A stretch of DNA of 64,000 nt. Origin: JADGRF01 sp036382515. GTDB lineage: Bacteria > Myxococcota_A > Polyangia > Polyangiales > JAFGIB01. Position numbers and translations under genes: made by a program. The stretch covers positions 38,603 to 102,602 of the forward strand of contig DASVHQ010000147.1 of NCBI GenBank assembly GCA_036382515.1. Direction: 5' to 3'. The notes beneath the pieces were generated by a model. The model was not told the DNA's origin. It saw only the letters and a list, made by a program, of their open reading frames with translations, and did not search any database. Of the stretch, positions 35,982-46,819 are shown in pieces. Positions within the stretch are counted from its first letter, which is position 1, and each line of letters starts with the position of its first letter.

Positions 35982-37390
35982 CGGCCGCCGCGACGCCGAC
36001 GCCGTGGACCGGCAGGTCGGTCGGCTCGATCCGCATCCTCGGGTCGGTTGGGCTGATCCGGTCGGTCGGGTCGGTCGGGTGCCTGCTGCGCGCGGCTTGG
36101 GCGCGCCGCCGCTGGAGCGTGCTCGGAGCCGTGGCCGTGACGGTAGCCGGCCGGCAGCTCGCGGCCGGCCGCACGCATACGAACCTCGAAGAGATCGCAG
36201 GCGTCATCGTAGAAGTCGCGCGTGTGCAGGCCGGTGTTGTGGCCGCGCGCCAGCCTGCGCTGTGCGGCGAAGATCAAGCGCAAGCGGTCGCGCATGCGAC
36301 GCGGCAGCGACAGGCGCGTGGTGATGTCCACGAAGAACTCTTCGAACGCTGCGTGTGGATCGGGCACGTCGTGCACGGCTTCTTCGAGCGGGCCGTACAA
36401 GAGTGCCGCCACCAGCACCGTGTCGCTGGGCAAGCGGCCCGCGGCCTTGAGCTCGTCGATGGCGCGCAGCCGCTGCCACAGCAGGTCGACGCCCGCGACC
36501 TGATCTTCGAGGTGCGCGCACAGCTCGGGTAGCACCACGGCCAGCACACCCACGTCCCAGCTCAGGTAGATCGAGCGTTGCGCCGCGCCGCCGCGCAAAA
36601 GGCGCAGGATCTCTTCCAGCACGCGCGGCGGCGCCGAGCGCGCCAGCTCGTCGCGCAGGTCGACCATGGCGTCGTAGACCTCGGGCGCGATGCCTAGATC
36701 CAGCCGCGCGCTGAACTTGATGGCGCGCAGGATACGAATCGGGTCTTCGCGGAAGCGCACGTCGGGCTCACCGATGGTGCGCACCACACCCGCGCGCAGG
36801 TCGCGCACGCCGCCGATGTAGTCGATGACCTCTTCGCGCTCGAGGTCGTAGAAGAGGCCGTTGATGGTGAAGTCGCGGCGGATGGCGTCCTCGTGCGGGA
36901 CGCCGAAGGTGTTGTCGTGGCGGATCAGGAGGTCGGCGTCGTCGCTGCGGTCGGGCAGCAGCGACTCGCGCACGTCACCCTCGGCGCCGGTCTCCGCCTC
37001 TTCGGGCTCCTCGCGGTTGTCGCGCGGGTCGCGCCGGAAGGTGGCGACCTCAATGATCTTGCCGCCCGCGAACAGGATGTGCGCCAGGCGGAAGCGCCGT
37101 CCGATTACGCGGCAGTTGCGGAACAGCCGCCGCACCTCGCCCGGGCGAGCGCTGGTGGCGATGTCGAAGTCCTTGGGTGCGCGCCCCAGGAGCAGATCGC
37201 GCACGCCGCCGCCGACCAAGTAGGCCTCGTGGCCGGCGCCGGAGAGGCGCTTGAGCACCTTCACGGCGTCTTGATCGACCCGGCTGGGCTCGATCAGCTC
37301 AGGATAGACCTCCGGCTGCGGCACGGACGAAGGCGCGTCCTGCGCGGTGGATTCCGGGTCTGAGTCGAGTTCTCGTGAAGGAGATTGCAT
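35978..37390 (-). CDS. pcnB: Poly(A) polymerase / tRNA nucleotidyltransferase family protein PcnB
   Basis: ATG 37390 gives 470 aa. The nucleotidyltransferase head shows YLVGGGVRDLLLGRAPKDFD with the catalytic Asp pair, RRDFTINGLFYDLE, and FREDPIRILRAIKFSARL, all closer to PcnB than to CCA-adding enzymes. The C-terminal tail (about 40 residues) consists of Asp-Arg-Pro repeats ending in a poly-Arg run, likely for RNA binding. It polyadenylates RNA 3' ends, promoting decay. Its stop overlaps the stop of the broken kinase gene on the other strand (CTAG). Confidence 0.88.
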   Translation of the reverse strand: MQSPSRELDSDPESTAQDAPSSVPQPEVYPELIEPSRVDQDAVKVLKRLSGAGHEAYLVGGGVRDLLLGRAPKDFDIATSARPGEVRRLFRNCRVIGRRFRLAHILFAGGKIIEVATFRRDPRDNREEPEEAETGAEGDVRESLLPDRSDDADLLIRHDNTFGVPHEDAIRRDFTINGLFYDLEREEVIDYIGGVRDLRAGVVRTIGEPDVRFREDPIRILRAIKFSARLDLGIAPEVYDAMVDLRDELARSAPPRVLEEILRLLRGGAAQRSIYLSWDVGVLAVVLPELCAHLEDQVAGVDLLWQRLRAIDELKAAGRLPSDTVLVAALLYGPLEEAVHDVPDPHAAFEEFFVDITTRLSLPRRMRDRLRLIFAAQRRLARGHNTGLHTRDFYDDACDLFEVRMRAAGRELPAGYRHGHGSEHAPAAARPSRAQQAPDRPDRPDQPNRPEDADRADRPAGPRRRRRGGR

Positions 37391-37588
37391 GCAATCAGGG
37401 CGCGCTCGAGGTGGAGCGCGCGAGGTGTACCGGTTCAAGGAGCTGGGTCTCGGGCCACAATGCCCTATCTTTGGAGCTTGCGCGGCCGCTATGCCAGAAC
37501 CCGCCCAGAACCCGCCCGCGATACTGGACAGGCGCGTGCGACTCATTACCAAGATGGGGCCGCAACTGCAATCGGAAGGCTCACCAGG

Positions 37589-38689
37589 ATGCCTAATCTA
37601 ACCATGAATATGTGCGCTGGGCAGGTGCTGGTGGCCGGCTTTGGTGCGGGCGAGCCCCCAAACGCCCTGCTGCGCATGGCGGCGGCGGGATCGCTGGGCG
37701 GGTTCATTCTCTTCCGGCGCAATCTGGGCGCCCCGGCCGAGGTGGCCGAGCTGGCGTGGCGCCTGCACGATTCGGTGCCTTCCGAGCTGCCAGCCTGGCT
37801 CGGGGTCGATCAGGAGGGCGGGCGCGTGGCCCGGCTCGGTGCGCCGGTGTTGCGCCTGCCTCCCATGCGTGCCCTGGGGGACATCGATGATGCGGCCCTC
37901 ACCTTCGAGTGTGCGGCGCGCCTCGGCCGGCAGCTGCGCGTGCTCGGCTTCAATCTGAATTTCGCGCCGGTGCTCGACGTGGACACCAACCCCGCAAACC
38001 CCGTGATCGGCGATCGTAGCTTCGGCCGCACTGCCGAGCGGGTCATCCGCCACGGCCGTGCGTTCGCGGGCGGCCTCGCCGAGGCGGGCATCGCGGCGTG
38101 CGGCAAGCACTTCCCCGGCCACGGTGACACCGCGCAGGACAGCCACCTGGACTTGCCCCGCCTGCCGCACCCACGCAGCCGCCTCGACCAGGTAGAGCTC
38201 GCGCCGTTTGCTGCGCTGGCCGCGAGCTTGCCGTGCATCATGACGGCGCACGTGATCTTCGAGGCTATCGACCCCGAGGTCCCCGCCACCCTCTCGCCTG
38301 CCGTCATCGACGTGCTGCGTAGCGAGCTGCAATACCGTGGGGTGGTGATCAGCGACGACCTCGAGATGAAAGCCATCAGCGATCACCACGAGCTCGGCGA
38401 GGCGGCCTGCGCGGCGATCGCTGCGGGCTGCGACAGCTTGCTCGTCTGCTCGAACGTCGAGCAGCTGCAACGGGCTCACGAAGCGCTGCTGCACAGAGCG
38501 CAGCGCGAGCCGGACTTCGCGGCCCGGCTGCGGGCGGCGGCCGAGCGCTCGTTGTCGGTGCGGCTGCGTCACCGGGCGCAGCCCGCGGCGCCTGCGCGCG
38601 CCGAGCAGCTACTTGCGTTGGAACGCCCCGCCGAGCTCGAAGAACGCCTCGCCCTTGCGCAACATGCCAGCAGCGTTTCACAGGCCTAG
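37589..38689 (+). CDS. nagZ: Beta-N-acetylhexosaminidase (GH3, NagZ-like)
   Basis: ATG 37589 follows GGAAGG at 9 nt. The 366-aa protein shows GH3 signatures: GVDQEGGRVARL, NFAPVLDVDTNPANPVIGDR, GKHFPGHGDTAQDSHLDLP with the catalytic-loop His/Asp, and VISDDLEMKAI with the Asp nucleophile. No signal peptide, so it is probably cytoplasmic and removes GlcNAc from imported muropeptides in peptidoglycan recycling. murI and an AmgK-like kinase occur elsewhere in the window. The end overlaps the next gene. Confidence 0.92.
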   Translation: MPNLTMNMCAGQVLVAGFGAGEPPNALLRMAAAGSLGGFILFRRNLGAPAEVAELAWRLHDSVPSELPAWLGVDQEGGRVARLGAPVLRLPPMRALGDIDDAALTFECAARLGRQLRVLGFNLNFAPVLDVDTNPANPVIGDRSFGRTAERVIRHGRAFAGGLAEAGIAACGKHFPGHGDTAQDSHLDLPRLPHPRSRLDQVELAPFAALAASLPCIMTAHVIFEAIDPEVPATLSPAVIDVLRSELQYRGVVISDDLEMKAISDHHELGEAACAAIAAGCDSLLVCSNVEQLQRAHEALLHRAQREPDFAARLRAAAERSLSVRLRHRAQPAAPARAEQLLALERPAELEERLALAQHASSVSQA

Positions 38690-40187
38690 TCGTGCGCTCG
38701 TGCGCGTGGCGGCCCTGTGCGTGGCCGCGTCCTGGCTCGTCAGCCATTCGGCCGAGGCGCAAAGCAAAGCCGCGGCGCTGACGGGCGCCGAGAGGCTCGA
38801 CTTCGTCACGGGCCCGGTGATCGGCTCCGGCCGCGTCGTGGGCCTCGGTGGCGCCTACACCGCGCTCGCGGTGGGCTCCGACGGCGCCGCCTGGAATCCG
38901 GCCTCGTATGCCACGCGCAATCTGTGGGACCTCAACTGGTTCGAGTGGGACGTGGCCTTCGACTACAGCCCCGGCGCGTTCCGCAACACCGACTTCGACA
39001 ACAACGGTCAGACGCGCGTGGCGTCGAACAACGACTTCGTCACGCTCGGCGGTCGCGTCGGCTTCGGCGCCTTCGGGCTCGGGGCGCTGCTGCGCATGCA
39101 ATACTACAGCCTGGGCCAGGGGGCACAGCTGCAGCTGGCCGTGGCCAACTACGGGGTTGGCTACGCGCTGCTCGACGGCCAGCTGGTGATCGGTCTGGGA
39201 GCGCGCACGGCCGCGATGACGATCAGCGATCTCACGCGGGGCGGGCCTGCGATGACGATCAGCGACCTCACGCGGGGCGCGGCGTTGATCGACTTCTCGG
39301 GCACTGGCCCCGAGATCGGCGCAACCCTGGGGCTGGCCGGGCGTCCCTACCGCATCGGCGTGTCAGCACGTCTGGCCGTGCATGCCGAGCGTGGCAGTAG
39401 CTCGCTCGTGGCGGCGGGCCTGATCTTGCCGCATCAGCTGGCGTTGCCCGCCGAGGTGCAGTTCGGCCTCGCGTACCAGCTGGGCAAGCGGCCGCTCAAT
39501 CGCCGCTTCGTCGACCCGCGACAGTTCGACAAGCGCTTCCGCGAGGCGATGCTCGCGCGGCGTGCCCAGCGTCAGCACGAGCAGTTGGCACGCGAGGCCG
39601 AGGCTGAACGGATGCGCGAGTCGTTCGTCACGGCGCCACCGCGCCTCGGGCAGAGCCCGCGCCAGCCCGCAGCCGAGCTGGCCGACGAAGCTTCCGCGGC
39701 GCCGCGTGATCCGGAGTGGTGGGTCGAGGAATCCCGCACGCGCAAGCTCGAGGAGCACGAGCTCGCCCAGGCGATGCAGGCGGCCGCCGACGAGCGCAAG
39801 GCCCAGGTGAAGGCGCTGTCGCATCACTACGTGCTCTTGTCGAGCGAAGCGATCGTGACCGGGACCACGCACGACGGCATTGGCCTCGAGTCTCTTCTCA
39901 CCCAGCAGCGCCAGGTCTCCGGGCGCGAGCTCTCGCTTGGTCTGCGCTTCGGGGCCGAGGCCGAGCCGATCGCACGCCGCGTGCGGCTGCGTCTGGGCTC
40001 GTACTTCGAACCCAGCCGCTTTTCGGGCGTGGGCTACCGACCGCACGCGACCGTGGCGACCGATCTGCGCCTGTTCGCGTGGAACCTGTTCGGCCTGGTC
40101 GACGAATTCGACCTACGAATCGGCGCGTACGCCGACATCGCGGCGCGCTACAACAGCATTGGCGTCGGCATGGGCATGTGGCACTGA
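38664..40187 (+). CDS. Predicted outer-membrane beta-barrel protein
   Basis: ATG 38664 overlaps the end of nagZ by 26 nt. The 507-aa protein has a signal peptide (ALVRVAALCVAASWLVS, cleavage near AEA-QS), an N-terminal barrel-like part resembling FadL/UPF0164-type proteins (GLGGAYTALAVGSDGAAWNPA), a charged helical middle (about 310-400) and more barrel strands at the end (VRLRLGSYFEPSRFSGVGY). A 12-residue stretch, MTISDLTRGGPA, is duplicated in tandem near residue 185. Specific function unknown. Confidence 0.72.
   Translation: MPAAFHRPSRALVRVAALCVAASWLVSHSAEAQSKAAALTGAERLDFVTGPVIGSGRVVGLGGAYTALAVGSDGAAWNPASYATRNLWDLNWFEWDVAFDYSPGAFRNTDFDNNGQTRVASNNDFVTLGGRVGFGAFGLGALLRMQYYSLGQGAQLQLAVANYGVGYALLDGQLVIGLGARTAAMTISDLTRGGPAMTISDLTRGAALIDFSGTGPEIGATLGLAGRPYRIGVSARLAVHAERGSSSLVAAGLILPHQLALPAEVQFGLAYQLGKRPLNRRFVDPRQFDKRFREAMLARRAQRQHEQLAREAEAERMRESFVTAPPRLGQSPRQPAAELADEASAAPRDPEWWVEESRTRKLEEHELAQAMQAAADERKAQVKALSHHYVLLSSEAIVTGTTHDGIGLESLLTQQRQVSGRELSLGLRFGAEAEPIARRVRLRLGSYFEPSRFSGVGYRPHATVATDLRLFAWNLFGLVDEFDLRIGAYADIAARYNSIGVGMGMWH
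39213..39278 (+). repeat. In-frame direct repeat inside the outer-membrane protein gene
   Basis: A 30-bp segment at 39213-39242 recurs at 39249-39278 with one mismatch, a period of 36 bp. It adds exactly 12 residues (MTISDL... twice), keeping the frame. Confidence 0.85.
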
Positions 40188-40194
40188 CGAGCCG

Positions 40195-40221
40195 TTGCGC
40201 CTGCGCCCTGTGCGCTATGCT
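40195..40221 (+). promoter_or_regulatory. Promoter with TATGCT 11 nt before xthA
   Basis: TATGCT (40216-40221) lies 11 nt before ATG 40233, and TTGCGC (40195-40200) lies 15 nt upstream. No Shine-Dalgarno sequence separates box and start. The box is identical to the one at 16341-16346. Confidence 0.45.
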
Positions 40222-40232
40222 GCCCCCGCGCG

Positions 40233-41057
40233 ATGCCGAAAAATCACAAGTCAGGCTCACTCACGGTCGCCTCGTGGAACGTCAACGGTCTGCGTGCGGC
40301 GGCGAACAAGGGTTTTCTCGATTGGCTTGCGGCCACGCCCGCCGACATCGTGGGCGTGCAGGAGGTGCGCGCGCCGCTCGAGGCGCTGCCGGAGCCGGTG
40401 CGTGCCCCGTCGGGCTGGCACACGCACTTCGTGGCCGCCGAACGCAAGGGCTACAGCGGCGTGGGTCTGTACGCGCGCCTGCCCCCGAGCGACGTGCAGA
40501 GCACGCTCGGCAAGGCTGCCTTCGACGCCGAAGCGCGAGTGCTCAGCGCGCGCTTCGGCAAGCTGCGCGTGGTCAACGGCTACTTCCCCAACGGCAACGG
40601 CAAAGAGCGCGACAACTCGCGCGTACCGTTCAAGCTCGGCTTCTACGACCACCTGTTTCGCATGCTCGCCGAAGGCTTCGAGCGCGGTGAGCCTATCCTG
40701 GTGCTCGGCGACTTCAACACCGCGCACAGCGAGATCGATCTCGCGCGCCCCAAGCAAAACGAGAAGACCAGCGGCTTTCTACCCGAGGAGCGCGCCGAGC
40801 TGTCGCGCTGGCTCGATGCCGGCTGGGTGGACAGCTTTCGCCACTTCGAGCCGAGCCCGGGGCACTACAGCTGGTGGAGCCAGCGAGGCGGCGCGCGCCA
40901 GCGCAACGTCGGTTGGAGGATCGACTACGTGCTCGCCTCACCCGGTGCAGCCCGCTATCTGCAAGGCGCCGCGATCGAAGCGCACGTGCTGGGCTCCGAC
41001 CACTGCCCAGTGAGCGTCACTCTGGATCGCGCCGTGCTGGCGCACGCCGCGCGCTGA
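40233..41057 (+). CDS. xthA: Exodeoxyribonuclease III
   Basis: The 274-aa protein carries all exonuclease III family motifs: SWNVNGLRAA, GVQEVRAP (metal-binding Glu), VNGYFPNGN, LGDFNTAHSEIDL (catalytic Asp/Asn), RIDYVLAS and GSDHCPVSV (catalytic His). It cuts abasic sites and degrades duplex DNA 3' to 5' in base-excision repair. Length is normal. hflX follows almost without gap. Confidence 0.95.
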   Translation: MPKNHKSGSLTVASWNVNGLRAAANKGFLDWLAATPADIVGVQEVRAPLEALPEPVRAPSGWHTHFVAAERKGYSGVGLYARLPPSDVQSTLGKAAFDAEARVLSARFGKLRVVNGYFPNGNGKERDNSRVPFKLGFYDHLFRMLAEGFERGEPILVLGDFNTAHSEIDLARPKQNEKTSGFLPEERAELSRWLDAGWVDSFRHFEPSPGHYSWWSQRGGARQRNVGWRIDYVLASPGAARYLQGAAIEAHVLGSDHCPVSVTLDRAVLAHAAR

Positions 41058-41058
41058 C

Positions 41059-42781
<1,723 letters not shown>

Positions 42782-42801
<20 letters not shown>

Positions 42802-43852
42802 GCGCGACTTTGCCGTCTTTCACGACGACCTCGAAGTCGATCTTCTTGCCCGCGTGCTTCTTCTCGAAGGTGGGGAGCATGCCGCGCAGGCTCTTCTCGA
42901 TGCTCTCGATCTTCACGTTGTCGACACGCTCCGAGTTTTGTTTGCGCGCCGCGACGTAGCTGTCGTAGATGCGCTGCAGGTCCGAGGACGAGAGACTGCC
43001 GCCCGCCGGGGCTGCAGGTTGAGCAGCGCTGCCCGGGTTCGCTGTCGCCGGCTTGCTTGCGCCGGCCTGCGCAACCGGCGCCGTTGGCGGCGGAGGCGGA
43101 GCCTTGGGCTTGCCAGGCGCGAGGCTCATCGTGGCACCGGCGGGTCTGCCCTGTGCGCTGGCCGCGGGCACGGGCGGCAGCGGGTGCGCGAACGGCGAGA
43201 TGCTGCGTGGTCCGACGGGCGGTCGTGGCGGAGGCGACGGCGGTTTCTTCGCGCCGCTGACGGCGGCGGGCACCGGAGGCATGGCCGGGCCGGACTTCGT
43301 CTCCGGCGCGCTCTTGGCCGCCGCGCTTGGCGCCACCGGAAGCGGTGCTGGCGCCGGGTTCAGAGCCGGCGTGGCCGTCGGTGCGGCGCCAGCCTTCGCC
43401 GCCTGCTCCGTGCTCGTGCTGCGTTCCACAGCGGCTTCAGCGTCGCGCAGCACGTCCTCGAGCGCGGCGTCCATGTCCGCGTCGATGGCGACGTCCACGT
43501 CGCTGCCATACGAGATCTCCGGATCGTTGCCCTCGCGCGCCATCTGATCGCGCAGCTTCTTCGCCTTCAGCACGTCGCGCTGGTACGTGCCCTCCTCGAT
43601 CTGTCGGGCGATGCGGCGCCAGTACGTGGTGAAGGTTGTGTGGCGCTGCACCAGCTGCTGCAGCCGAAAACGCAGCCCCGTGTTGCGGATCTGCTCGCGT
43701 CGCAGCCGCTGCAGGAGATCGTCGACCTCCTTGCGTGCCACGGTCGGCTCCATGCGCTCGAAGCCCGCGAACCACTGCTCATAGAGCAGCTTGAGGCGAC
43801 GAAGCCGGGTCTCGGCATCGCTCAGCAGGGCCTCGAACTGCTTCTGATCCAT
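42782..43852 (-). CDS. MXAN_5187-like protein with Pro/Ala-rich linker
   Basis: The 356-aa protein has an N-terminal helical, likely coiled-coil region (residues 1-130; FEALLSDAETRLRRLKLLYE), an Ala/Pro-rich low-complexity middle with a poly-Pro run, and an ordered C-terminal domain (about 280-356; DLQRIYDSYVAARKQN and IDFEVVVKDGKVALKP). The C-terminal part resembles the domain annotated MXAN_5187 C-terminal in myxobacteria; I recall this by pattern, so it is tentative. No signal peptide. Function unknown. Confidence 0.7.
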
Positions 43853-43902
43853 CGTCGTATGAGCCGGTCAAACCGTCCGCGCCGTGGCGCAGCTATCGAT
43901 GC

Positions 43903-44538
43903 CTACAGGGGTCTCACGCGGAAGTTGTCGAAGGTCAGAGCGGCGTCCCAGTCGTTGATCGCGAAGTGGTCGTGGCCGGGCCCGGCCAGCGGGTCCGGGT
44001 CAGTCATGGAGGCCAGCACCTGTCCATCGACCCAAGCCGTAATGGTAGCGCCGCGCCGCAGGATCTTCATATGGTAGCTTCGGCCAGGTACGACTTTGTA
44101 GGTGGGCCCGACCACGCGATCGGCGCCGTGCTCGTTCATGCGGGCCAGCACGTTGAGGCTGTTGCGCCAGCCGCCAAAGACCACGACGTAGCTCGTGGCT
44201 GTGTAGCTCACGCTCTCCGCTTTGGACACGCCGTCCCCGAACACCTCGACCTTGATGTCGCCATCCGGGCTGTCACTCTTGACGTCGAATTCGATGAGCA
44301 CGTCGCGCGGCAGCGTGCGCCGCAGCCACAGCGGTTTGTTGCGCGCGCCAGCCACCGTCAGCTGCCCGTCGCGGATCGCGTACGGGCCGCCCGTGTTGTT
44401 CCACGCCTCGCCGAGCTCCGGGCGGTTGAAGTTGTCGCTGAAGCCGCTCGGGCCCAGGCCCGGATCACCTTGCGGCATACAGGCAGAGGTCCAGAACACG
44501 CACGTCCACAGCCACCCGCTCGCGATCATCGCACGCAT
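43903..44538 (-). CDS. Lipoprotein with LamG/DUF1080-like jelly-roll domain
   Basis: The 211-aa protein starts at ATG 44538, overlapping the upstream stop by one base (TGATG). It has a lipoprotein signal (LWTCVFWTSACMP, Cys near residue 20). The body has alternating beta strands seen in concanavalin-like lectin/glucanase and DUF1080 domains: FSDNFNRPELGEAWNN, RSYHMKILRRGATITAWVDG and FAINDWDAALTFDNFRV. It may bind carbohydrate at the cell surface. It is coupled to the outer-membrane protein gene upstream. Confidence 0.72.
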   Translation of the reverse strand: MRAMIASGWLWTCVFWTSACMPQGDPGLGPSGFSDNFNRPELGEAWNNTGGPYAIRDGQLTVAGARNKPLWLRRTLPRDVLIEFDVKSDSPDGDIKVEVFGDGVSKAESVSYTATSYVVVFGGWRNSLNVLARMNEHGADRVVGPTYKVVPGRSYHMKILRRGATITAWVDGQVLASMTDPDPLAGPGHDHFAINDWDAALTFDNFRVRPL

Positions 44539-45800
44539 CACTTGCCTCGCTTGGTAGGTTTCATGCCGTCGGTGCAGCCGTCCTCGTTGTCGTCCTTGCC
44601 CTCGAGCGCTGGGTCGTTCGGGCACAGGTCGTCGACGTCGGGCACGAGATCGTTGTCGTTGTCGGGATCGGGGCAGCCGTCGCTGTCCTGAAAGCCGTCG
44701 TGGTCTTCTGCCAGCAGTGGGCACTGATCGCGGTCGTCGGGGATGCCGTCGGCGTCGGCATCCTTGTCGGCGGGCGCCCACAGCACGCCGAGCAGTACGC
44801 GGCCGTCGGGAGTGCCCAGGCCGCGGGTCAGGCCGAAGCCGCCGCCGAGCGTGATCGCCAGCTCGCCCACGTGGACACGCGCGCCGAGATCCAACTCGAG
44901 GCTCGTCTTCAGCGCGGACTTGAAGTCAGTGGCGCCGCGGGTCTCGAGCAGCAGCAGCACGTCGGGCGCCGGTGGCAGCGGTGCCTTGATCGCCGCGCCG
45001 AAGGTGAGCTCGTCGCCGAACACCAGCGGATCGGGGATGAGCACGCTGCCCGCCTGGTTCGTGCGGTAGCGATCGAGCGCAGGCGAGCCGAAGCGATGCC
45101 GAAAGCCGACGCTCGCGCCCACCCCCGCACCGAGCAGCTGGAAATCCGCGAGCGCGTTGAGCTCGCTGCGCAGGGCTCGCTCGCCGGCAAACCAGCTGCC
45201 GCCGCTGGTGGGCACGACTCCCACGGCCTCGAACGCCAGCCCGGGGCCGTCTCTTGGAGCATCCGGTTTCGTCGAGCTCTCGCCGATCAGGCGGTAGCGT
45301 GCAGCCAGTCGGCTGTCGCTCACATTGAGGCCCACGTCAGGCGAGAGCACTGTGTTGTTCAAGCCGCTGATCGGCGCCTGCGCGAGTTGCTGGTACGGGA
45401 AAGCAAGCAAGACGGCGGACAGCGCCGCGCGCCCGCCGATACCCACCTCGCCGGTGAGCCAAGTGCTCGTACGCGTGTCCACGCCGCGCAGCGGTGCCAC
45501 GCTTCCGGCCGGCAGTCGGATCGGGTGCAGCTCGAGCCCGGCGTGCAGCCCGAGAGCGAAGCGCCCGGGTCCCGGCGTGCGCGTGGCCTGCACGCCGAGG
45601 AAGCCGTCGCTGCTCGTCGCGGGCGCGAAGCGCTCGACGTCGAGGTCGATGTCGGTCTGCGCCAGTTGCGCCTGCGCCTGCACCGGCGTGTGGAGCGCGA
45701 GCCACGCCGCGGCGCAGCACACGCTCCGGGCGAGCGCATGCAGCAGCGGCAGGTGCAGCGACCGCAGCCGAGGACGAGAGCGGCTTTGGGTCGTAAGCAT
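44538..45800 (-). CDS. Outer-membrane beta-barrel with thrombospondin type 3 calcium repeats
   Basis: The 420-aa protein has a signal peptide (ending near PVQAQAQ), a barrel region (about residues 60-350) with alternating strands such as FALGLHAGLELHPIRL and GASVGFRHRFGSP, and a C-terminal set of TSP type 3 repeats: DKDADADGIPDDRDQCP, DHDGFQDSDGCPDPDND and VDDLCPNDPALEGKDDN. These Asp/Cys-rich repeats bind calcium. The usual OmpA peptidoglycan-binding domain that often follows is absent. Coupled to the lipoprotein gene. Confidence 0.8.
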   Translation of the reverse strand: MLTTQSRSRPRLRSLHLPLLHALARSVCCAAAWLALHTPVQAQAQLAQTDIDLDVERFAPATSSDGFLGVQATRTPGPGRFALGLHAGLELHPIRLPAGSVAPLRGVDTRTSTWLTGEVGIGGRAALSAVLLAFPYQQLAQAPISGLNNTVLSPDVGLNVSDSRLAARYRLIGESSTKPDAPRDGPGLAFEAVGVVPTSGGSWFAGERALRSELNALADFQLLGAGVGASVGFRHRFGSPALDRYRTNQAGSVLIPDPLVFGDELTFGAAIKAPLPPAPDVLLLLETRGATDFKSALKTSLELDLGARVHVGELAITLGGGFGLTRGLGTPDGRVLLGVLWAPADKDADADGIPDDRDQCPLLAEDHDGFQDSDGCPDPDNDNDLVPDVDDLCPNDPALEGKDDNEDGCTDGMKPTKRGK

Positions 45801-45919
45801 GCGGCGTTTCCCTGGGGCTGGTTGTCGCGCAACTTTGTGCCGGGCTCAAGTTCCAGCGGCCCCGTCGTGTGCGTCGTCGAGTTTCCCGCCCGGCGCGCCA
45901 GAACACGCGCGGCCCGCGC

Positions 45920-46813
45920 TCAAGAATCGCCGAGCACGTGCAGTCGCCGGCCCGTGTTGGCGCTCGGTTGCGCAGCGCTCGGTTGCACGGCGCCCGGCGC
46001 GTCGTGGCCACCCTGCGTGGCCACCGCGAGCCCCAGCGCCTGCCACAGCTGCTTGTCGAGCAGCTGCGAGGGCCGCACGTTCGTGAGCGCGGCCAGCATG
46101 CTCTCCTTGGCGTGCGGAGCCAGCGTCTGCAGCTCGCCGAGCCAGCGCTTGACCTGCTTGCGCTTGAGCTGCTCCTGCGAGCCGCACAGGTCGCACGGCA
46201 AGATCGGAAACTCCATCAGCTGCGCGTAGCGGGCGATCTTGTCCTCGCTCGCGTACAAGAGCGGGCGGATCACCACGTTGCGGCCATCGTCCGAGATCAG
46301 CTTGGGCGGCATCGAGCGCAGCGAGCCGGTGAAGAGCAGGTTCAACATCAGCGTTTCGATCGCGTCATCGCGATGGTGGCCCAGCGCGATCTTGGTGCAG
46401 CCCAGCTGCTCGGCCACGTTGTAGAGCACGCCGCGGCGCAAGCGCGAGCACAGCGAGCAGTAGGTCTTGCCCTCGGGGATGTTCTGCTTGACCACCGAGT
46501 AGGTGTCCTCGTGCACAATGTGGTGCTCCACGTTGTGCGCGCGCAGCCAGCTCGTGAGCGGCGTGCCGTCGTAGCCCGGGTGACCCTGATCCAGGTGCAC
46601 GGCCAAAAGCGAGAAGCTCACCGGCGCACGCTCGCGCAGGCGCTGCAAGAGCGTGAGCATGCTGTAGCTGTCCTTGCCACCGCTCAGGCACACCATCACG
46701 CGGTCGCCATCGGCGAGCAGCGAGAACTCGCCCACGCAGCGTCCGAGGTCGCGTCCCAGCTCGCGCTCCAGGCGTTGTAGCTCGTCGTGCATCGGGCTTA
46801 CTTGCGGACCCAT
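45920..46813 (-). CDS. ttcA: tRNA 2-thiocytidine biosynthesis protein TtcA
   Basis: The 297-aa protein shows the PP-loop LSGGKDSYSMLTLL and the two CxxC motifs that hold the Fe-S cluster, YCSLCSRLRRG and PCDLCGS, plus ALGHHRDDAIETLMLNLLF. It thiolates cytidine 32 of certain tRNAs. The start may be ATG 46813 or ATG 46792; neither has a good ribosome site. The gene begins six bases after hisD, so the two are probably one transcript. The last 35 residues are a non-conserved tail. Confidence 0.92.
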   Translation of the reverse strand: MGPQVSPMHDELQRLERELGRDLGRCVGEFSLLADGDRVMVCLSGGKDSYSMLTLLQRLRERAPVSFSLLAVHLDQGHPGYDGTPLTSWLRAHNVEHHIVHEDTYSVVKQNIPEGKTYCSLCSRLRRGVLYNVAEQLGCTKIALGHHRDDAIETLMLNLLFTGSLRSMPPKLISDDGRNVVIRPLLYASEDKIARYAQLMEFPILPCDLCGSQEQLKRKQVKRWLGELQTLAPHAKESMLAALTNVRPSQLLDKQLWQALGLAVATQGGHDAPGAVQPSAAQPSANTGRRLHVLGDS

Positions 46814-46819
46814 CGCGGG

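Noticed and set aside
37385..37588. Longer N-terminus for NagZ
   Set aside because: The upstream frame is Arg-rich without family similarity, and a good ribosome site precedes ATG 37589.
39213..39278. Assembly duplication in the outer-membrane protein gene
   Set aside because: The copies differ by one base and keep the frame, which fits a real short duplication better than an error.
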